From NCBI GenBank assembly GCA_000827265.1, contig KN834882.1, positions 27,857 to 91,856 on the forward strand: a DNA stretch of 64,000 nt, in the 5' to 3' direction. The position numbers and the translations under genes were made by a program. Each line of letters starts with the position of its first letter. Position 1 is the first letter of the stretch. This document shows, one piece after another, positions 12,297 through 22,980 of this stretch. The stretch is from Collybiopsis luxurians FD-317 M1 (taxonomy: Eukaryota > Basidiomycota > Agaricomycetes > Agaricales > Omphalotaceae). Below the pieces are notes generated by a model that saw nothing but the letters and a program-made list of their open reading frames with translations, had not been told where the DNA came from and ran no database searches.

Positions 12297-13224
12297 GGTG
12301 GGAGGTAGCCAGCGTACGGGGTGGTTGGGAATAGAGGGAGATGGACGGACAGGTTGCATCTTACCTAAACTTAGTTTACTTTTTTTTACTTATTACCATC
12401 CATCCATCCATCCATTGTCCCCATGCATTTATTTCGAAGAAATCGAAAGCAAACCCCTCCCTGCTCATTCTAGATCCGACGATGATTGCTTTTTTTCTGC
12501 GTTTCTGAGTTTCTGAGTTGTTTGAGTTTTCGGGTTTCTGGGTTATTGGGTTATTGGGTTATTGGGTTTCTGTGTTTCTGAGTTTCTGCATTTCTGAGTT
12601 TTAATGTTTCTGAGATTTGGGGGTCGAGGTCGAGATCTTGAGAGATTGAGTGGAATTAAGTACCTGTTGCCTCCGCCGCCCGCCCCACCTTCTTCGCCCT
12701 CGACTATGATAATTGTGGTCAACCCGTTGGTGCAGCCAGTCTGGATTGGAATGGAACGAAGGAACAAAGGTTGAGCAAAGCGCCCACTGCTGTCGCTGTT
12801 CTTTGTAGACGTTCACTCCCTTTCGAGCAGCATTCGGGATATTCGGGGCATATTTAAGTAAGACTCTGGCTACAGATTTTGCCATGACCTTCATTCTGCG
12901 TTACACGGAAAAAGGATTACTACTTCGATTTTGATTTCTGAGCGCTTTTTTGATTACGAAACTTGTGCTCGGTCAGCAATTGCGGAAGAACGGATACATA
13001 CAATATAATTGCGAACAACGACGACGCGTTTCTCCCGCCTAGGTAATTCTTTGACTAATACACAGAACGTCGATCATCGATTCTTTGCGGCACCACCTCT
13101 CACTGGTGTCAAAATTTTCTATATAACGAAGACTTTCCTTTGTCTTAACGTTCAATCCATTTTCTACTCTTTCATCCAACTCCCCTCTAAGCTAAATCCT
13201 TTCCGAACTAACTTCAGAGTCAAA
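12297..13224. other. TIM50-A 3' flank and SDR upstream region
   Basis: The 3' flank holds TTTCTGAGTTTCTG-type simple repeats and a GGGTTATT array (12,539-12,567). At 12,664-12,745 there is a Pro-rich open segment whose translation resembles the TIM50 C-terminal tail. The same arrangement follows copy B. From about 13,000 the DNA is the SDR promoter and 5' leader; CT-rich tracts precede the ATG, but no clear TATA box is assigned. Confidence 0.5.
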
Positions 13225-14637
13225 ATGGGCCATCTCACCTTGTGGCGCTTCATCCGCGAACAGTACCAGACCATCAAGCCGGTCGAGACGGTTGACCTGA
13301 CTGGTCAAACCGTTATCGTGACGGGAGCTAATAATGGCCTTGGGTTTGAGGCTGCGAAGCATTTCGCGAGGATGAACCCGGAGCGTTTAATTCTTGCGTG
13401 TAGGAATCAGGAAAAGGGAAATGAAGCGGTGTCTAGTGCGTGCATATATGTGTTTAACCTACGTGTCTTATTTGCCTAATACTTACATTTACTACCTCTC
13501 CTGCGTATACTGGGTGAGTAGAACTTTCGCAAGAGACAGGCTACACCAGAGCGCAAGTCTGGATACTCGATCTTGCCAGCTTTGCCTCTGTGCGTGAATT
13601 CGCAGACCGGTTCGAACGTGAAGGTGGAGGGCGTTTGGATATCCTAGTCGAAAACGCCGGTATATCGGGTCAAACTACTTATCAGCAAACGGGAGATGGG
13701 TATTCTTCGGTGTAAGTAATTCTAATTTCGTGAATGTTCATCCTGAACTCTGAACTATGATAGCTTGCAAACCAACGTCCTGGGACCGTCGTTACATGCA
13801 CTCTTACTTCTCCCCTATATCGTTCAAACTGTAGAAAAATATGGGACGAAACCGAGAATCGTGTTCGTATCGAGTGATACACATTACTGGGCGTCGTTTG
13901 ATGATAAGAGTAAGAAGTTTGTGGACCAACCTAATATGATCGAGGGGTTGTCGAGTAGGGGGTATTTTGATAAAATGTGAGTTGTCTCTCGTTGAGTTTT
14001 TTCGTGGTGGTTGTTGAATCTGTCTGTCTGTGCTAGACCTATGCATAATCGTTACTTTGACTCGAAACGTAAGTACAGGGGCTTCCCTAAGTGCTACATT
14101 CTCCAGTTTTGAAAAGGTTTGACGAGCTTGTTTCCTTGCTTTTCATTTCTATCTCTAGTTCTTAATGTCCTCTTTGCGCGCGCTCTCCAAGCTCGCATCG
14201 GAGCCAAGACACCCTCGATCATCGTCAACGCTGTCAATCCAGGATACTGCTATAGCGGCTTTCGTCAATCTTTCACGGGGGTTCAAGCCGTTTTTGACTG
14301 GTTGATGGAAAAGCTGCTCGCGATGACGACTGAAGAGGGTGGGAGGCAGTTGGTTTGGGCTGCGGTTGGCGGTAGTGGCGGCTCAACGGGAGAGCAAGAG
14401 AAGCTTAAAGGCGGTTATGTCTCGTTTGGAGAGGTTGTGGAACCGAGCGATTATTCGATGAGCGAGGAGGGGTTGAAGGTTGAAGAGAAGTATTGGGCAA
14501 GTATAATGAATGATAGATCGTTGTTTCGAGTTGCTAATGTCCGTTTTTTTTTTTTTGGGAAGAATCAACAATTGGAGATTCTGAAAGGACAAGACGGGAG
14601 GGTAAAGCAGATTGTCGATCGGCATCTCCAGGATTGA
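13225..14637 (+). CDS. Short-chain dehydrogenase/reductase, retinol-dehydrogenase-like
   Basis: This is a classical SDR, expected to oxidise or reduce an alcohol/carbonyl with NAD(P); the substrate is unknown. Exons 13225-13435, 13534-13711, 13764-13976, 14037-14068, 14159-14496 and 14563-14637 sum to 1047 nt (348 aa), a usual length. Visible motifs are the dinucleotide-binding TGANNGLG (residues 33-40), NAG (111-113, preceded by Glu instead of the usual Asn), the Ser-bearing strand VFVSSD (about 163-168) and the catalytic YFDSK (Y207-K211). The last intron (14497-14562) must use a GC donor. It is the only intact member of three SDR copies in the window and sits just downstream of TIM50-A on the same strand. 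No signal peptide is evident. Confidence 0.88.
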
Positions 14638-15000
14638 ATAGCGAAGGCAGATGCATGAGAACCAATGGGATGATTTATTGGGTAGGCATATGCATTCAGT
14701 TGGCATGTTATACCCTATTTACTCAAGCTGGACTCGGAAGAGGGGGAGGGACTCAGAGGGCCCACCCCTGCCACTTGGTCCATTTGCTTGTCGATTGTGT
14801 TTGATGTAATACTGTAGTACCTAGATCAAAAATCCCTGCCAGGAAGCTCCTGCAGATTAATGCCAGTGTTTGCACCTACCTTTGAACACATTAATCCTTC
14901 TCAATCTGTTACTTAACGCATCGGTTGCTGGCTCACTATCTTATTAAACTCTGTATGCATTTTGGAGTAGACACACGGGACCCCATGTGGTTTGAATCTA
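14638..15000. other. SDR 3' flank, third spacer copy (partial)
   Basis: The first roughly 150 bases after the SDR stop are recognisably similar to 8,520-8,650 and 29,937-30,060, so the SDR-TIM50 spacer also starts here. Similarity then fades before the mariner insertion. No gene is seen. Confidence 0.6.
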
Positions 15001-15167
15001 CTCAGGGTCATCAAAAGTACCCAGCATGTATTAAATTAAGACAACGCTACTTTGCACATTAAAAATTTTGTTTGCGCTCGTTCTTACTCTCCACTGCCCC
15101 GATGCATATTTGCTTTTGTAAAGTAGATAACATTAAGAAATACAGGAATTCTGTGTACTCAGTATTT

Positions 15168-15597
15168 GGTGTGAGCCCCCTTCACCTTGATAATAGCCTC
15201 CATAATATGATCCAACCTGTTAATATACTCGTCAACATCCTTGACTGCAATCTCATCCCAGACTTTGTGCACAGCTGCAATCAACTGTTGTAAAGTGTTT
15301 GGGCAATGACCAAGAGCCCTGATACCCTTTTTGAGTTCATGCCAGACTGGTTCAATGGGGTTGACATCAGGGGAAGAAGGCAGGTGTGGGAAGATGGAGA
15401 TGCCATGGTCAGCGAGCCAGTTTTTTGTTCATTTGGCGGCATGGGCAGGTGCGCCATCTTGTTGGAATGATACCTCCCCCCTCTCTGATTGCATAGCAGT
15501 CCAAAATGGCAGCAAAACTGGCTCGAGCACCTGGTTTTTGTAGATTTCGGCATTGATCCCCCCCTTTTTGCCGCCATCATATTCCATCACCTGCAGT
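15168..15597. repeat. Direct duplication flanking the gap, copy 1
   Basis: As far as I compared, this 430-base block is identical to 15863-16292 and ends exactly at the N run, while the second copy starts exactly after it. This is the signature of a failed join of overlapping contigs rather than a biological repeat. Confidence 0.9.
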
Positions 15598-15862
15598 NNN
15601 NNNNNNNNNNNNNNNNNNNNNNNNNNNNNNNNNNNNNNNNNNNNNNNNNNNNNNNNNNNNNNNNNNNNNNNNNNNNNNNNNNNNNNNNNNNNNNNNNNNN
15701 NNNNNNNNNNNNNNNNNNNNNNNNNNNNNNNNNNNNNNNNNNNNNNNNNNNNNNNNNNNNNNNNNNNNNNNNNNNNNNNNNNNNNNNNNNNNNNNNNNNN
15801 NNNNNNNNNNNNNNNNNNNNNNNNNNNNNNNNNNNNNNNNNNNNNNNNNNNNNNNNNNNNNN
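15598..15862. other. Assembly gap (265 N)
   Basis: A run of 265 N inside the mariner element. Because both sides carry the same 430-base sequence, the gap probably represents a negative-length overlap and not missing DNA. Confidence 0.95.
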
Positions 15863-16292
15863 GGTGTGAGCCCCCTTCACCTTGATAATAGCCTCCATAA
15901 TATGATCCAACCTGTTAATATACTCGTCAACATCCTTGACTGCAATCTCATCCCAGACTTTGTGCACAGCTGCAATCAACTGTTGTAAAGTGTTTGGGCA
16001 ATGACCAAGAGCCCTGATACCCTTTTTGAGTTCATGCCAGACTGGTTCAATGGGGTTGACATCAGGGGAAGAAGGCAGGTGTGGGAAGATGGAGATGCCA
16101 TGGTCAGCGAGCCAGTTTTTTGTTCATTTGGCGGCATGGGCAGGTGCGCCATCTTGTTGGAATGATACCTCCCCCCTCTCTGATTGCATAGCAGTCCAAA
16201 ATGGCAGCAAAACTGGCTCGAGCACCTGGTTTTTGTAGATTTCGGCATTGATCCCCCCCTTTTTGCCGCCATCATATTCCATCACCTGCAGT
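15863..16292. repeat. Direct duplication flanking the gap, copy 2
   Basis: The second copy of the 430-base block (offset 695). It continues without a break into the rest of the transposase, so this copy is the one in correct context. Confidence 0.9.
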
Positions 16293-16985
16293 GGTCCCTT
16301 CTGCCCCTTCATAATGCAACCCCAGATCATAACACAAAGGCTAGACTGCTTGAATGTTGGAATCAAACAGTCCTCATCGAATTCCTCATCAGCTCAGCAT
16401 GTTATATAGACTCGGCCACTCTGGTCATCCAGGTAGATATAACATTCATCAGACCAAATGACTCTGGATGTGTCAAAACCCTTCTGCTCCTCTGCCCATG
16501 CTAACCTCTTCTTCTTCTGAGTCTCCTTAAGCAATGGAACCTTTCTCCCAACCCTCCTATGATATCCTTCTGCTGCAAGAAGACACCGAACAGTGGACTC
16601 ACTGACATTGAGATCCAGGTCAGTAGCAAGCTCTTGAAAGGGCTGTTGGCAGTTGGCTCATGCACATCTGACAAGCTTTCGGATGCCTTTCTTTGTGATT
16701 TTTCTTGGGTGGCCACTGTGAGGCTTGTTCAATGTAGAACCTGTCTTTTTATATTTTGTCCAAATATCACTGGCTGTAGTTCTCAGAATTCCAACATGTT
16801 CTGCAGCAGCAGTGATAGTATTTCCTGCTTCAATGTAGCCAATAAGCCTGTTCTTAGTCAGAGAGTGGTGCTCAGTAGCAGGCATTGCAAATGTACAGGA
16901 CAGAGATGTATATAATAAACAAAACTTTTGACGCGTCGCGCTGCTTCACACCCCACATGATGGATACTTTTGATGACCCTGAGTA

Positions 16986-17407
16986 CAACTGCGAGCCTGC
17001 AGGCATGCCTCACTCAAAAAGTTGCCATACTTGATATGAACGCCGCACATGTGGCCACCCATCCTGATAACTGTGATTATACCGAAATGGAAAGGATCCG
17101 AACAGTAATAATCGGCTTGTGGCTATGGCTAGTATACCATTCTTGAAATTGAGTGATATCTTCATGGTCCAAATTTTACTTATGATTCGAATCCTCTTCA
17201 CTCTAGCATTCAGCATCTAGACAATTTTGGGTCGTCAGACCTATCTTGTCAGCATACCGTGGTAGAGACATTCTTGTAGAGTGTGCCAAGCTGAAATGCT
17301 CCTCCAACCTACCATGAACAGAAGTGCAAAAAAGCCTAACAAAAAGACCTGGACTAGAGAAAGACCCTGTGGGCAGGAATTAGTGACCGGAAAAACTATT
17401 CCCAGCC
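16986..17407 (+). pseudogene. TIM50 fragment (third copy), broken
   Basis: From about 17,030 to 17,150 the sequence follows TIM50 exon 5, including the part encoding ...IIPKWKG and the following residues. Sequence near 17,225-17,300 follows exon 6, and 17,310-17,370 follows the start of exon 7 (YLEQKR region). Indels and stops break it. It sits downstream of the intact SDR gene in the same order as in the other two units, and Copia-2 interrupts it at 17,413. Confidence 0.75.
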
Positions 17408-17412
17408 CCATC

Positions 17413-17743
17413 TGTTAGGCGCAGGGTTCTAGAATAAGAAATAATATATAAATGAAGGTATCCGGCAATAAGGAAAGTGAGTAGTACCTAGAATAAGAAA
17501 TAATATATACTAGGTAAATCAGTTAGATGCCAGGTATATGCTACATATAAATAACTCACAATGAAGGGCAGTAGGTCGGTATCGTACTCGTAGAGTAAAG
17601 AAGAGAGGGTAAAGAAAAGGAATAGGAGAAAGCCAAATAAGTAGTTACACAGTAACTAAAGATCGGAAACGTATTAAGTAAGTGAGTACTAAATATAGTA
17701 AGTAAAAAGTCCATTAGGGGTATGAGCAGCGTATACCTCAACA
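17413..17743 (-). repeat. Copia-2 3' LTR
   Basis: 331 bp, beginning TGTTAGG and ending CAACA on the plus strand. It is the 3' LTR for the minus-strand element. Internal direct repeats AGAATAAGAAATAATATATA occur twice, about 60 bp apart, as in the other LTR. Confidence 0.93.
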
Positions 17744-17755
17744 CTCCCCCTCACT
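17744..17755 (-). promoter_or_regulatory. Polypurine tract of Copia-2
   Basis: On the minus strand GTGAGGGGGAG lies directly against the 3' LTR, the expected position of the plus-strand primer for reverse transcription. Confidence 0.7.
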
Positions 17756-17761
17756 GTGCAC

Positions 17762-20700
17762 TTACTCAACACCCATAGCATTGCGGAAATGGATGAATCA
17801 GATGCGACTGAGTGATTTGGTCATACAGTCAGTGACCATTTGATCTGTAGGAATATAAACAACATCAATTTTGCGTCGTTCAACATTTTTGTGAACGGAT
17901 TGAAAGCAAATATCAATATGTTTGGTATGCATATGGAAAGTGGCATCGGAGCTAAGACAAATGGCACTTTGATTGTTGCAGTAAAGAGTAGTGGGTCCCT
18001 GGACAAGAGAGGGAACGAGTTTGCGTAGGAGTTTGCGGCACCACAGGACTTCTTTTGTGGCGTGACTCAAGGCAATGTATTCGGACTCTGTTGTCAATTG
18101 AGTAATGAGATCCTGCTTCTTGGAGGACCACGAGACAACACCTTGGCCGAAAAAGAAAATGTAACCACTGACAGACTTATGATCTAAGTCAGAAGCGAAA
18201 TCGGCATCCGAATAGGCTTCTACAGTGAGTTTTTTGCCTCCCAACTCTAATCCCATATCGAGCATTCTGAGAATGTAATGAACAATGCATTTTAGGGCCT
18301 TCATGTGTGTGGATGTTGGACTTGATATATAGCGGGAAAGAACAGATACTGAAAAGGTGATATTGGGACGAGAGCTGTCAGAAAGGTAAATTAGAGAGCC
18401 CACTCCCATTCTGTACTGAGCCGCATCCTCGGTTGACAGCATTTCGGCTGAAACGCCCGCAGATCCAGGAGTGAGGTCAATGCCCAGTTTGAAAGGAGTG
18501 GAAATGGGATTCGCATCGGTAAGTCCCATTCTTTCGATTATAGTTTGCATATAGGCCTTTTGAGCTAACCTGATTGTTCAGCATTCATAGTCCCAAGTTA
18601 CTGTCATTCCCAGCAGCCAACCGATGCTTCTGAGCTCAGTTATATTAATCCTTCCTTGATACTCAACCACAAATCCCCTCGATGTTGCCCTACAGTCCAC
18701 GACTATGGAAAAGTCATCAGTGGCAACTCCCAGTGAAACATACATCTTCCCGTCTTTCTTGTGGAACATGCACAGATCGGCTGTACTGGTTTTGAACTTC
18801 ATGGTGTCAACGAGGATGCTGCAATTCTTGTTGTACCATTCTTTGGCACCTTGACGGCTTCTGTACAGTGGACGTTTGAGTCGGCAAACTGGATTTTTGA
18901 TGCGGGAGATGTCGGACTTAGGGGAGTAGTAGTCAATGAGGAATGGGGGAAGGTCCATATATATGGTGTGGTGAAGATCAGCTTGAAGGTAGGCGCTTTC
19001 TACATCAATTTGTTCAATGAAGGCACCTTTTGATGCTCCGTATGTGAATAGGATTCGAAGGGAAGATTTGTGAACAACGGGGGCAAAGGTTTTGTCAAAG
19101 TCAATGCCAAACACTTGGCTGTAACCGCCAACACAAATCTGAGCTTTATACTTCAAAATATTGCCATCTGTCTGAGCTTCTGACGTAGAGCCACAATGCA
19201 TTTAGCAACGTTGGTGCCGTCGCGTGGTCTCTCGACTATATCAAAGGTTTGGTAAGTTTTGAGGCAATCGATTTTGTTTTTGTATGCCTCAGCCCAAGCG
19301 TCTTTTTCAGGACCGGATAGAGCTTGAGCAATAGTGGAGGGAGTGCCGTTGACTGCTGCAAATGCAAGTTCAGCAAGTTTATTGGAGATGAGGTCCTCGT
19401 CGTCGTCTTGTTCAGTTTCGGCTAGAAGGGCTCCAAATGCTTTGTTGAATTTGGCTAGCCCTGCGGTCCTGCCAGCCACAAGGTTCTTGTAATAGCCAGG
19501 AGGAGGTCGTTGTCTAGTGGCGTGAGTTTCGGGAGATGGATCAGGGACAGAAGATTGAGGTGGTAAGTCATTTTTGTCAACAACTGGGCTGGAAGTTTTG
19601 AGTTCATCCCTTTGCTCCCCCTCAGACCCAGGAGTATTGAAAATGATATTTCCCAGATCATGCTTCTCATCATGCTCAATGCTAACAATGTGTCGACTTG
19701 GCCAATAGACGCGAACTGCTTTAGATTCGCAGTCAAATCCAATGAACTTGCCTTCTTTTCCTCGCTCCACATCCAACTTGTTGGTGTTGAGATCACAAAT
19801 AGTCAGCGGTGCACCCCAGGCTATCAATTCCTGAAAAGTAGGTTTCGTTCTGTGAACAATTTCAAAAGCTGATTTATCTCTGCCGAATGCTGGAATGCGG
19901 TTCTGAATCCAAATGGCATGGTTGATAGCTTCGGCCCATAGAAATTTGGGGAGTTTTGAGGCAGCCAACAGGGCACAAGCATTGGCAAGACAGATGCCAA
20001 TAACTCATTCGGCAAGGCTGTTCGATTTGGAAGAGTCATGAACATTGAGGTGGCGAATGGTCCCAGCCTTAGCAAGGTGAGTCTTGAACAGTTCACTCAT
20101 AAACTCACCGCCTCAGTCAGAGCCTAATATCTTGATAGATGTAACACCTCTGTGATTTTTCATGAACACCTCGTATTCCTCGTAACTCCCGAATGCATCA
20201 GACTTTGCCTTTAGGAAGTATGGTATGATTTTGTGACTGAAAGCATCAACAATAGGTTGGAAATATTGAGCATGGCCTAGACTTTGTACACTCACAGGAC
20301 CCCATAGGTCAGTCACCACTTTGTCACTGTAAGAACTATACTCTGTTTGACTCTCCTTTGGAAATGGCCTTCGTACGGCTTTAGCTTTAACGCACACATC
20401 GCAATAGGGGCATTCAGTGGTATATTCCACTTCAGGAAGGCCATCCGCTAATCGATTCTTCAAGACATTGATGCAAGAGTCGAAGTTAATATGGCCAAGG
20501 AGGTAGTGAAACTCCAAGAGAGTATATTTCTTCTTCAAAGAGAGAGCCACTATTTTGACTGGAGTAGGTGGTTTAGTGTTGAGACAGTAAAGTCCTCGGT
20601 TACTTGGGATCCGTGCAATGACTTTAGAAACTGGGGAAGGTGAGCGAATTGTGCATAGACCGCTGCCGATTTCGAGAGTATAACCTGCTTTGTCTAGCCT

Positions 20701-22071
20701 GAAGACAGAGATTAAAGTATATGACATCGATGGGGAATAAAGTACATTTTTGAGGGTAATGCTGGTTGGTTTCTCATTCGATCCCATAGGAAAAGAGACA
20801 ACCATATCCCCCTTGCCCACTGAGGAGAATACTCAGCTGTCAGCTGCACGAATCAGTTCTGGATCAGTTTCAACGAAGTTGATAAGTGCGTGTCGGTCAG
20901 GGGTGAAATGACTGCTCACACCTGTGTCGATTATCTTTGCAGATTCAGAGCCATTTAGTTCTGCGTGAAAAGCAGTTTGAAACTCTGGTGGATTTTGGGC
21001 AGAGCTAGGGGTTAGGAAGGAGTAGTTGTATTCCTTGGCATCGGAGTTGTTGACTTTATGCAACTCATTAAAAATGGCCGAAAATGCGTAGTTCTCTGGA
21101 GCTTCCTCCACTACATTAGCAGATTTCGGGTTAGCTTTATTCCCTCTTCTCTTCTGCCAGGGTGCTTGACCCTCTCGTCCACCACCTTTACCATAGCACT
21201 TCTCAGCTATGTGACCCTTTTTGTTGCAATTTGAGCAATGAAGGCTCAATTTGTTGACATGTGAGCTACTGCCCTTCTTCATAGAATGTCTAGGGGTTTT
21301 AGGACCATGTGAACCGGTACTCATCTTTCCACTTGCCATCATAGCTGCATTCTGAAGTGCCTTATTAGCTGCCTTTCGTGCGATGTGACCATCGTACTCC
21401 TCAAGAATAGGAGAGGTGATAGATGATACGGTTACTGTCCCACCGGTCGAATTAATGCCGGCAGTAACAGCTTGAGCAATGGCATGGTATGTAGGTGGAA
21501 GGGAGAGTTTAAGGTAGGCAATATATGTTCCAGTAGGCAGCAGATGTCCCATGGCAGGTAAAGACTGACAGAGGTTGTCCATAGTATTGAAATGCTCTTG
21601 GACATTGTCATCTTCACCACATCAAGTGGCTTGGAGAGTGCCGAGAACAGAGGTATGGACAAGATCCCCTTTCTTTTTGAATAGAACACAAAGTTTATTC
21701 CAAGCGTTGGCAGCAGAGCTGGCACCCTTGATGTGATTTAAGGTGCTCTCGGAAAGGCATTTGTAGATGATGTCCTTAATCTGCGCCTTGCATTGATGGT
21801 AGGTATTGAGTTCAGTTTTGATCTTGTCGACTTTAGTATCAGTTAGTGTAACCGCAGTTGTGGCGCTGCTTGAGTACCAGATTGTGCCTTTGAGAACAGG
21901 TTCGGTAGGTTGGGTGACTTGTCCAGTAATATGTCGATGAAGTCCGGGCTTGTTGACGATGTTTGTGTAGACCTTTTCTTTCCAGCTGTGCCAGTTGGAA
22001 CCATCATCAGCAAGCTTTGGGAGAACATCGAGTTTGTAAGAAGTTTCAATTGTCATCATGGCGGGGCCCAT
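17762..22071 (-). pseudogene. Copia-2 gag-pol polyprotein, decayed
   Basis: The frame starts at ATG 22071 and ends at TAA 17762-17764. In order: gag; a zinc knuckle with CSNCNKKGHIAEKC (about 21,245-21,200); protease with DTGVSSH in place of the usual DSG/DTG motif (about 20,925); integrase with an HH-CC-like region (YLLGHINFDSC...CPYCDVC) and an AE motif near 20,008; reverse transcriptase (QICVGGYSQVFGIDFDKTFAPV onward, split); and RNase H (YSDADFASD and TTESEYIAL). Stops at 21622, 20833, 20113, 20005, 18578 and 17798 are all TGA. A one-base frameshift lies near 19,165. The reverse-transcriptase YVDD box reads ATDD. The element can no longer encode a working polyprotein. Confidence 0.92.
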
Positions 22072-22075
22072 AACC
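22064..22075 (-). promoter_or_regulatory. Copia-2 primer-binding site, half-tRNA type
   Basis: Directly inside the 5' LTR the minus strand reads GGTTATGGGCCC. It is complementary to GGGCCCAUAACC, which matches the anticodon (CAU) stem-loop of initiator Met tRNA rather than a tRNA 3' CCA end. This arrangement is known from Drosophila copia, which is primed by a tRNA fragment. The gag ATG overlaps this site. Confidence 0.7.
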
Positions 22076-22406
22076 TGTTAGGCACAGGGTTCTAGAATAA
22101 GAAATAATATATAAATGAAGGTATCCAGCGATAAGAAAAGTGAGTAGTACCTAGAATAAGAAATAATATATACTAGGTACGTCAGTTAGATGCCAGGTAT
22201 ATGCTACATATAAATGACTCACAATGAAGGGCAGTAGGTCAGTATCGTACTCGTAGAGTAAAGAAGAGAGGGTAAAGAAAAGGAATAGGAGAAAGCCAAA
22301 TAAGTAGTTACACGGTAACTAAAGATCGGAAATGTATTAAGTAAGTGAGTACTAAATATAGTAAGTAAAAAGTCTGTTAGGGGTATGAGCAGCGTATACC
22401 TCAACA
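22076..22406 (-). repeat. Copia-2 5' LTR
   Basis: 331 bp, same length as the partner. Differences include GGCACAGG here for GGCGCAGG there, TCAGTA for TCGGTA, GGAAATG for GGAAACG, and TCTGTT for TCCATT, the last explained by independent decay of one ancestral TCCGTT. Confidence 0.93.
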
Positions 22407-22411
22407 CCATC

Positions 22412-22980
22412 GTAGGCCCATTGAGAAGCATTGACCGATGCATGTACAAGTATGTTATTGGGAGAAATGTGAAAGGAAATGGAGGTAGTTTATGGACAGC
22501 TGAAATGAATCTGTTGAGGAGTAGAGGTAGCAATACTGCTGCCTTCCTTCGATGCATCATCTTTTATATATTTTTTTTGTCAAGGGCCCGATAATTGTCA
22601 TTATACACACTACCAGCTGCCCGTCCGATTATTACGACAGTTACGAGCTTTGATCAGCTGGTCTTCCCAGGTGACCGATCAGCCATCCTGCATCTTGGAC
22701 CAACTCGGACATTAAATTCCTGACTGTTTCTTTCCACTGGCAGAGGTTCGAAATCAACGTTCTGGAGAGCAACGAGATCAAAAAAAAAGTGTCACGTTCC
22801 AAAAAATACAGCTGTGCTTGACATCATAGAATAAAAATATAACCATTCCAACTTCAGATAACTAGCTGGCAAGTCGCCATCTATGCATATTCCATCTTTA
22901 ACATCCTATTAAAGTGGAGTGGAGTCAGCTACGTGAACCTGTGAACGGTTTATATCAACAAACCTTTATATTGAGCTAAA
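22412..22980. other. No gene seen
   Basis: DNA between Copia-2 and the hypothetical gene at 23 kb. It contains only short, unsupported reading frames. Confidence 0.5.

Larger units (their letters stand above)
15159..16885 (-). pseudogene. Tc1/mariner DD34E transposase, three TGA stops
   Basis: After collapsing the assembly duplication, one continuous reading frame runs from ATG 16885 to TGA 15159-15161 (about 350 codons). It shows an N-terminal helix-turn-helix region ending in GHPRKITKKG and the catalytic positions in WSDECYIYLDD, QQDGAPAH and SPDVNPIE, with 34 codons between the second Asp and the Glu. It is interrupted only by three TGA codons (16658-16660, 16394-16396 and 16124-16126; the last also at 15429-15431). 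At least two lie where Arg (CGA) is common in this family, for example in KRTKNWLADHGI. The pattern is consistent with CpG-to-TpG decay. Confidence 0.88.
15001..16983 (-). mobile_element. Tc1/mariner element with TA target duplication
   Basis: Terminal inverted repeats CTCAGGGTCATCAAAAGTA (15001-15019) and its exact complement (16965-16983) are flanked by TA at 14999-15000 and 16984-16985. The element contains a DD34E transposase on the minus strand. Its length of 1983 includes a 265-base N gap and a 430-base duplicated block; removing one 695-base period gives 1288 bp, the usual Tc1 size. It lies in the spacer/TIM50 fragment of tandem unit 2. Confidence 0.93.
17413..22406 (-). mobile_element. 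Copia-2: full-length Ty1/copia element
   Basis: A complete LTR retrotransposon on the minus strand has two 331-bp LTRs (17413-17743 and 22076-22406), a 5-bp target duplication CCATC (17408-17412 and 22407-22411), a primer-binding site next to the 5' LTR and a purine tract next to the 3' LTR. The internal region encodes gag, protease, integrase, reverse transcriptase and RNase H in Copia order, but with six TGA stops and at least one frameshift. The LTRs differ at only about a dozen sites, mostly CpG transitions. Confidence 0.95.

Noticed and set aside
12539..12567. Telomere-like GGGTTATT repeats
   Set aside because: Only about three copies of an 8-10 base word inside an ordinary 3' flank; the matching region of copy B lacks the array.
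15489..15979. Open frames running through the N gap
   Set aside because: They consist mostly of unknown bases; only the flanking transposase sequence is real.
17413..22406. Copia-2 as an active element because its LTRs are alike
   Set aside because: Six stop codons, a frameshift and an altered reverse-transcriptase motif make it non-autonomous.
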